Assembly: GCF_036985595.1 (NCBI RefSeq)
Contig: NZ_BTPU01000091.1
Coordinates: 1-17,406, forward strand
Direction of reading: 5' to 3'
DNA from: Vallitalea maricola
GTDB lineage: Bacteria; Bacillota; Clostridia; Lachnospirales; Vallitaleaceae
Length of the DNA stretch: 17,406 nt
Under the pieces are notes generated by a model that did no database searches, was not told where the DNA came from, and was given only the letters and a program-made list of their open reading frames with translations. Positions 14,000 through 17,406 of this stretch are shown here, piece by piece; positions within the stretch are counted from its first letter, which is position 1; each line of letters begins with the position of its first letter. A program made the position numbers and the translations under genes.

Positions 14000-16972
14000 T
14001 TATTTTTCTACAAAAATAATATATCCATCAACATCTCTAGCTCCTTTGGTAGCAAGTTTAGTAATGAGATATTCATCAGTGATTATCCTGATTATATCAC
14101 CCTTCTCTAACATATCTGGTGATATGACTTCATTGTTTTTAATTATAATCGTATTAGTCTTAAGATTAATCTTTGCGTAACTATTACTGTAACTTAGATC
14201 TTTCCAGCTATTATTGGTTTTGTTATATACTATCGTATCTTTTATACTTATTGCACCACTCTCAGTTTCGTATATCTCACCCTTTACTCCGTCCAGACAG
14301 TATGGATTTTCAATAATATATTTTGCTTTTGTTCCATCTGAGATAATAGTATATACTTTATCTACCTTTGTTTTCTCAGAGTAATCCAAGAAATCTGTTT
14401 GTGGAATTATTCCGTTAGCATCCATAATGACTGTTTCATAATCTGTAGTAAACATACGTGGAATAGGTGAATATATCCATTTCATTCCTTTTAGTAATGC
14501 AAATGATTGAACCTGCATATCTTCATTTTCATTTATACTTTTAATTCGTCCCCTGAATATAGATGTAGCTTCATTACTTGGTTCCTTAGTTATGTTAACT
14601 ATTACAGCCTTCCCATTACCATTCAATATAACTTGTGCATAATCAGGTGATACTATGTTATTATCTTCCAACAGTTTCCCATTCTTAACTACGATAGTAC
14701 CATCATGAGTATTAATGTAATTAGGACTTTGTAATACCTTGAATTTATTATTTCCATTGGAATATGTTACGTTGTCACTAGCTAATATATTCTCTCTTCC
14801 TGTTCCAAAAGTTACTTTTAAAACTTTTTCATCGTCATAATATTTCTCCATAGCTACATAAACATCGATATCTGGTGATTTCAGATAGTTTAAGGCATAA
14901 TCAAGAGATATCTGCTTAGAATCTAGGTAATACTCTATATTCTTGGATGAAATATCTAATATCTTGGATTTGGTATAATCTCTCCATCCTGCTTTGGTTA
15001 ATTCATAACTATTTAGTAAAGTCAGCGTTCTTTGTGAATTATTGAGACTGCCAAGCTTTCCTTTGTAGATATTAGCTACAGTATTACCATATTCATCAAC
15101 TTGAATTTCTTTTACTGATTCGGTAGTTGTACCTGGCTCAAATACAGCTTGATTAATAAGTAACTTGACTACTTGTCCTTCTTGCAGCTGATACTGAGAT
15201 ATATTCTGTCCTGCCCTTTTTACAGGTATGTTGGAATCTATATCATATATTGTTGAACTAAGATCATCAAACCTAATCCATAAACGTAATCCGTTAACTC
15301 CATTATTAACAATCTGATTAATACTTCCATACTTAACAATATAATTGGTTTTAGCACTTATTGATAATACGTTTTTACCATCTGGTGATATTTTAAGATC
15401 TACTAAATCACCTGCTTCCACATCATCTATTGTTGTATCTCTTGGATCAAATCTAAAGTCAGGAAACATCTCATCTATATAACCGATCTCATCTTCTGTA
15501 TCATAATATTGCTGCTTTTCAACTTGAACACTTTTCTTTTGATAATTTTTTGTTACTTCTTTTCCATCCCAAGTCATAATAGTTATATAATTAAAAGTTG
15601 GGTTATTTTCTTTTACAATACCGCTTAATGTATCAAAGATGACCTTATCACCTGCAAGTTCTATTTTAGTTACTATATTGTTGTCTATATATAATTTCAC
15701 TTTGCTGCTTATAGGTGCATTAGGAATTTTAACATTTATATCATTTACTTTTATTGTCCCATCAACATTATTATATACTGCTGACTTCATCTGAAAAGTA
15801 TAATTAATTCCTCTATCACTTGTTATAGTAATCCTACCATTATTTATTTCATTAAGAGGCTGTAATACTCCTTCAAGTTCATAGGGTTCATTTATGCCCT
15901 TACTAGAAGCATATAACATTTCTTTTGTATCATTGTTCACTAGATATTCAATATACTCGCCTTCTCTTAGATTAAGAAGACCTCCAACGACTCCATTGAT
16001 TAATACTGGTACATCTTTAGTTAATATTTGGTCGTTTGATTTTCTTTTATATTCATAATTTACTTCATTGACTTTTCCATTTTCATCTGTTATTAATATT
16101 CTTCTTGTAGCAATACTATCTGAAGCACCCATTGAATTACTATCTTCTATATATGCTACTGTACCATTTTCCTTAGTAATATTCATAGTATTGTAAGCAA
16201 TATCATCAAGATTTTTTAGAGTCTGAGCCATCTGTTCTCTAGTAACTATTCCTTTTGGATTAAATTTACTATTACTTCCTACCATTATCTTTTTCTGTAT
16301 TACTGCTTCCACATAAGGAATGAATTCTCTATCAATCTTTTCCCAATCGCTGTAATTGAAAACATCTTTTTGTTTGTATTTTGGGCTGATTAGATCAGGC
16401 TGTTTACTATTGATAGCTTTTACTAACCACACAGCTAATTGCTCTCTTGTTACTGGTCCTCTTCTAATAAAACTTTCTGATGGGTCTAATTCCCATTGTT
16501 CTTCTACAAGAGCATTATCCAAATCATCTTCAGTTATTAACCCCATGTTTTTAGCTAATTGAAGATATCCTTTTGTCCATAGTGTCAGAACGTGATCAGG
16601 CAATTCTGGATTCTCTTGTAATAATTGATTCCCTGCTTTTTGTGCTGCTTCTTCCATACCTAATATTCTAAGTAATACTGCTAGAGACTCTTCATTACTT
16701 ATGGGTGCAGTAGGTCTGTACTTTTTTGCATTATTTTCATTGTATCCTTTTATTATTTGTAATGCACCAAACCTTGTAATAGGCTCTATTGACCAGCTAC
16801 TAGGACTTACATCAGAGAACTTGAGATTCTCTATGATTGCTTCAGCACCCGACCTTGGGAGATACACATTTTGCACTGGTTCCTTTAATACGCTAGGGTC
16901 TGTTACAGCATATACTGGCAATGCAGTTATCATTAGTGTGAATATTAATAAGTAAGATATAATTTTTTTCAT
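14000..16972 (-). CDS. Large exported protein with N-terminal SLH domains and repeats
   Basis: This 990-residue protein has a signal peptide (1-22, ending ALPVYA). Three SLH domains follow at about 50-108, 130-190 and 201-258. SLH2 and SLH3 keep VTREQ (174-178, 243-247); SLH1 has ISNEE (91-95) and is degenerate. The rest is strand-rich and built of degenerate units opening with G-x-[ILV] at residues 270, 368, 451, 549, 638, about 723, 808 and 898, with a stub at 983. Units are about 83-98 residues and often end in an EGD-V-x-L-type strand (for example GDLVDLKI at 521-528, GDIIRI at 958-963). The function is unknown; an S-layer or wall-associated structural protein is likely. GGAGGA lies eight bases before the ATG. 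It is first in the apparent SLH-SLH-protease operon, with a promoter about 115 bp upstream. Confidence 0.9.
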   Translation of the reverse strand: MKKIISYLLIFTLMITALPVYAVTDPSVLKEPVQNVYLPRSGAEAIIENLKFSDVSPSSWSIEPITRFGALQIIKGYNENNAKKYRPTAPISNEESLAVLLRILGMEEAAQKAGNQLLQENPELPDHVLTLWTKGYLQLAKNMGLITEDDLDNALVEEQWELDPSESFIRRGPVTREQLAVWLVKAINSKQPDLISPKYKQKDVFNYSDWEKIDREFIPYVEAVIQKKIMVGSNSKFNPKGIVTREQMAQTLKNLDDIAYNTMNITKENGTVAYIEDSNSMGASDSIATRRILITDENGKVNEVNYEYKRKSNDQILTKDVPVLINGVVGGLLNLREGEYIEYLVNNDTKEMLYASSKGINEPYELEGVLQPLNEINNGRITITSDRGINYTFQMKSAVYNNVDGTIKVNDINVKIPNAPISSKVKLYIDNNIVTKIELAGDKVIFDTLSGIVKENNPTFNYITIMTWDGKEVTKNYQKKSVQVEKQQYYDTEDEIGYIDEMFPDFRFDPRDTTIDDVEAGDLVDLKISPDGKNVLSISAKTNYIVKYGSINQIVNNGVNGLRLWIRFDDLSSTIYDIDSNIPVKRAGQNISQYQLQEGQVVKLLINQAVFEPGTTTESVKEIQVDEYGNTVANIYKGKLGSLNNSQRTLTLLNSYELTKAGWRDYTKSKILDISSKNIEYYLDSKQISLDYALNYLKSPDIDVYVAMEKYYDDEKVLKVTFGTGRENILASDNVTYSNGNNKFKVLQSPNYINTHDGTIVVKNGKLLEDNNIVSPDYAQVILNGNGKAVIVNITKEPSNEATSIFRGRIKSINENEDMQVQSFALLKGMKWIYSPIPRMFTTDYETVIMDANGIIPQTDFLDYSEKTKVDKVYTIISDGTKAKYIIENPYCLDGVKGEIYETESGAISIKDTIVYNKTNNSWKDLSYSNSYAKINLKTNTIIIKNNEVISPDMLEKGDIIRIITDEYLITKLATKGARDVDGYIIFVEK

Positions 16973-17085
16973 TTACCCCATCCTCCGTCATAAAATATAT
17001 ATCAGTATTTTTTCCCTACCAATTAATTGTAATCAATTATCAGACACAGGAAATGAAATACATTTTGTACAAATCTATCCAATAC

Positions 17086-17094
17086 ATTATATCA
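17086..17094 (-). promoter_or_regulatory. Extended -10 promoter of the SLH-protease operon
   Basis: The minus strand reads TGATATAAT, an exact TGnTATAAT extended -10 box. No strong -35 hexamer is visible. The start would be near 17079, giving a leader of about 107 nt before the 990-residue gene. The leader contains a small repeat TAATTG/CAATTA. No other good -10 box stands out between 16973 and 17150. Confidence 0.55.
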
Positions 17095-17230
17095 TAATAT
17101 TTCGGCAAAATGGGACTAAAATTGCGCTGTTATATGATTGTAACAATTAATGAGTCAATCCACCTAAGACTATTTTGCTAGAGAAAACATGAGAAACTAT
17201 TAAACATAGTCATAGTTACTCAAAAAACAT

Positions 17231-17272
17231 AAAAAAATGGAAAATAGATTTACTAGTTAAATACTATTTTCC
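17231..17272 (-). terminator. Intrinsic terminator of a transcript entering from the right
   Basis: GGAAAATAG (17239-17247) and CTATTTTCC (17264-17272) are perfect 9-bp complements. Inside, ATTTA/TAAAT extends the helix to 14 bp with one bulged base. On the minus strand it is followed by ATTTTTTTATGTTTTTT. The gene it serves lies beyond the window edge on the minus strand. Confidence 0.85.
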
Positions 17273-17406
17273 AAATTCAAAGCAATTTGGTAATATGTCA
17301 AGAAGTAAATTCATATGATTCCGAAAAAAATGGGTAACTTTAATAGACCTACGGTCTTTCAAAAGAAAAAACGTAAGTTGGTATTTATTTATGAATTACC
17401 TACTCT
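17273..17406. other. Unassigned right-edge region with short hairpins
   Basis: All three minus-strand frames are closed near the right edge, so the gene ending before the 17231-17272 terminator is not reached. Short stems are visible: AGACC/GGTCT (17345-17349/17353-17357) around the loop TAC, nested inside AACTT/AAGTT (17336-17340/17373-17377). They match no riboswitch consensus I know. A plus-strand frame from 17315 runs off the end without a stop, but it is short and lacks a good ribosome site. Confidence 0.3.

Noticed and set aside
17315..17406. Plus-strand open frame running off the right edge (MIPKKMGNFNRPT...)
   Set aside because: Only about 30 codons, only a weak AAGAAG ribosome site, and overlapping short hairpins. 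Too little to call a gene.

Overview
The window is AT-rich chromosomal DNA (roughly 30% G+C by eye). Its features are those of an anaerobic low-GC Firmicute: strong AGGAGG-type ribosome sites, intrinsic terminators with long A/T-rich arms, S-layer-homology (SLH) surface proteins, a methionine aminopeptidase with an N-terminal SEC-C zinc motif, and a Gram-positive-type S41 peptidase. I read it as class Clostridia, possibly close to Lachnospirales/Vallitalea, but the genus is a guess. There are no tRNA, rRNA, CRISPR, prophage or transposase genes. Most genes are ordinary chromosomal ones.

Left third (1-4210), all minus strand: a DUF523 protein; a structured intergenic region (548-863) holding a perfect 21-bp-arm inverted repeat and a nested inverted-repeat element; then map (SEC-C methionine aminopeptidase), preceded 26 bp upstream by an XRE/DUF5680 regulator in the same likely transcript; then a membrane-anchored MutS-like ATPase with its own terminator. 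Middle (4404-9226), plus strand and mostly single-gene units: pncB (NAD salvage), malQ (4-alpha-glucanotransferase), plsC (phosphatidate synthesis) and a small single-pass membrane protein of unknown function. Most have their own terminator and a plausible promoter. The last is convergent with pyrG (CTP synthase, minus), and the two share a terminator whose loop carries the pyrG stop codon.

Right third (10861-17094), minus strand: an apparent three-gene envelope operon. It encodes a 990-residue protein with N-terminal SLH domains and about eight degenerate ~90-residue repeats, a 501-residue protein with C-terminal SLH domains, and a secreted S41 (CtpA-like) protease with PDZ and peptidoglycan-binding-like domains. 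It has an extended -10 promoter upstream and a terminator after the protease. The unit probably builds or processes the S-layer or cell wall. A terminator at 17231-17272 closes a transcript entering from beyond the right edge.

I see no complete undescribed defence or mobile system. The least explained parts are the nested inverted-repeat element at 656-831, a 33-bp sequence shared upstream of two separate minus-strand genes, and the repeat architecture of the large SLH protein. In five genes the first in-frame start precedes or overlaps the Shine-Dalgarno sequence, and in a sixth (the small membrane protein) the open frame begins well upstream of it, so I moved the starts inward.
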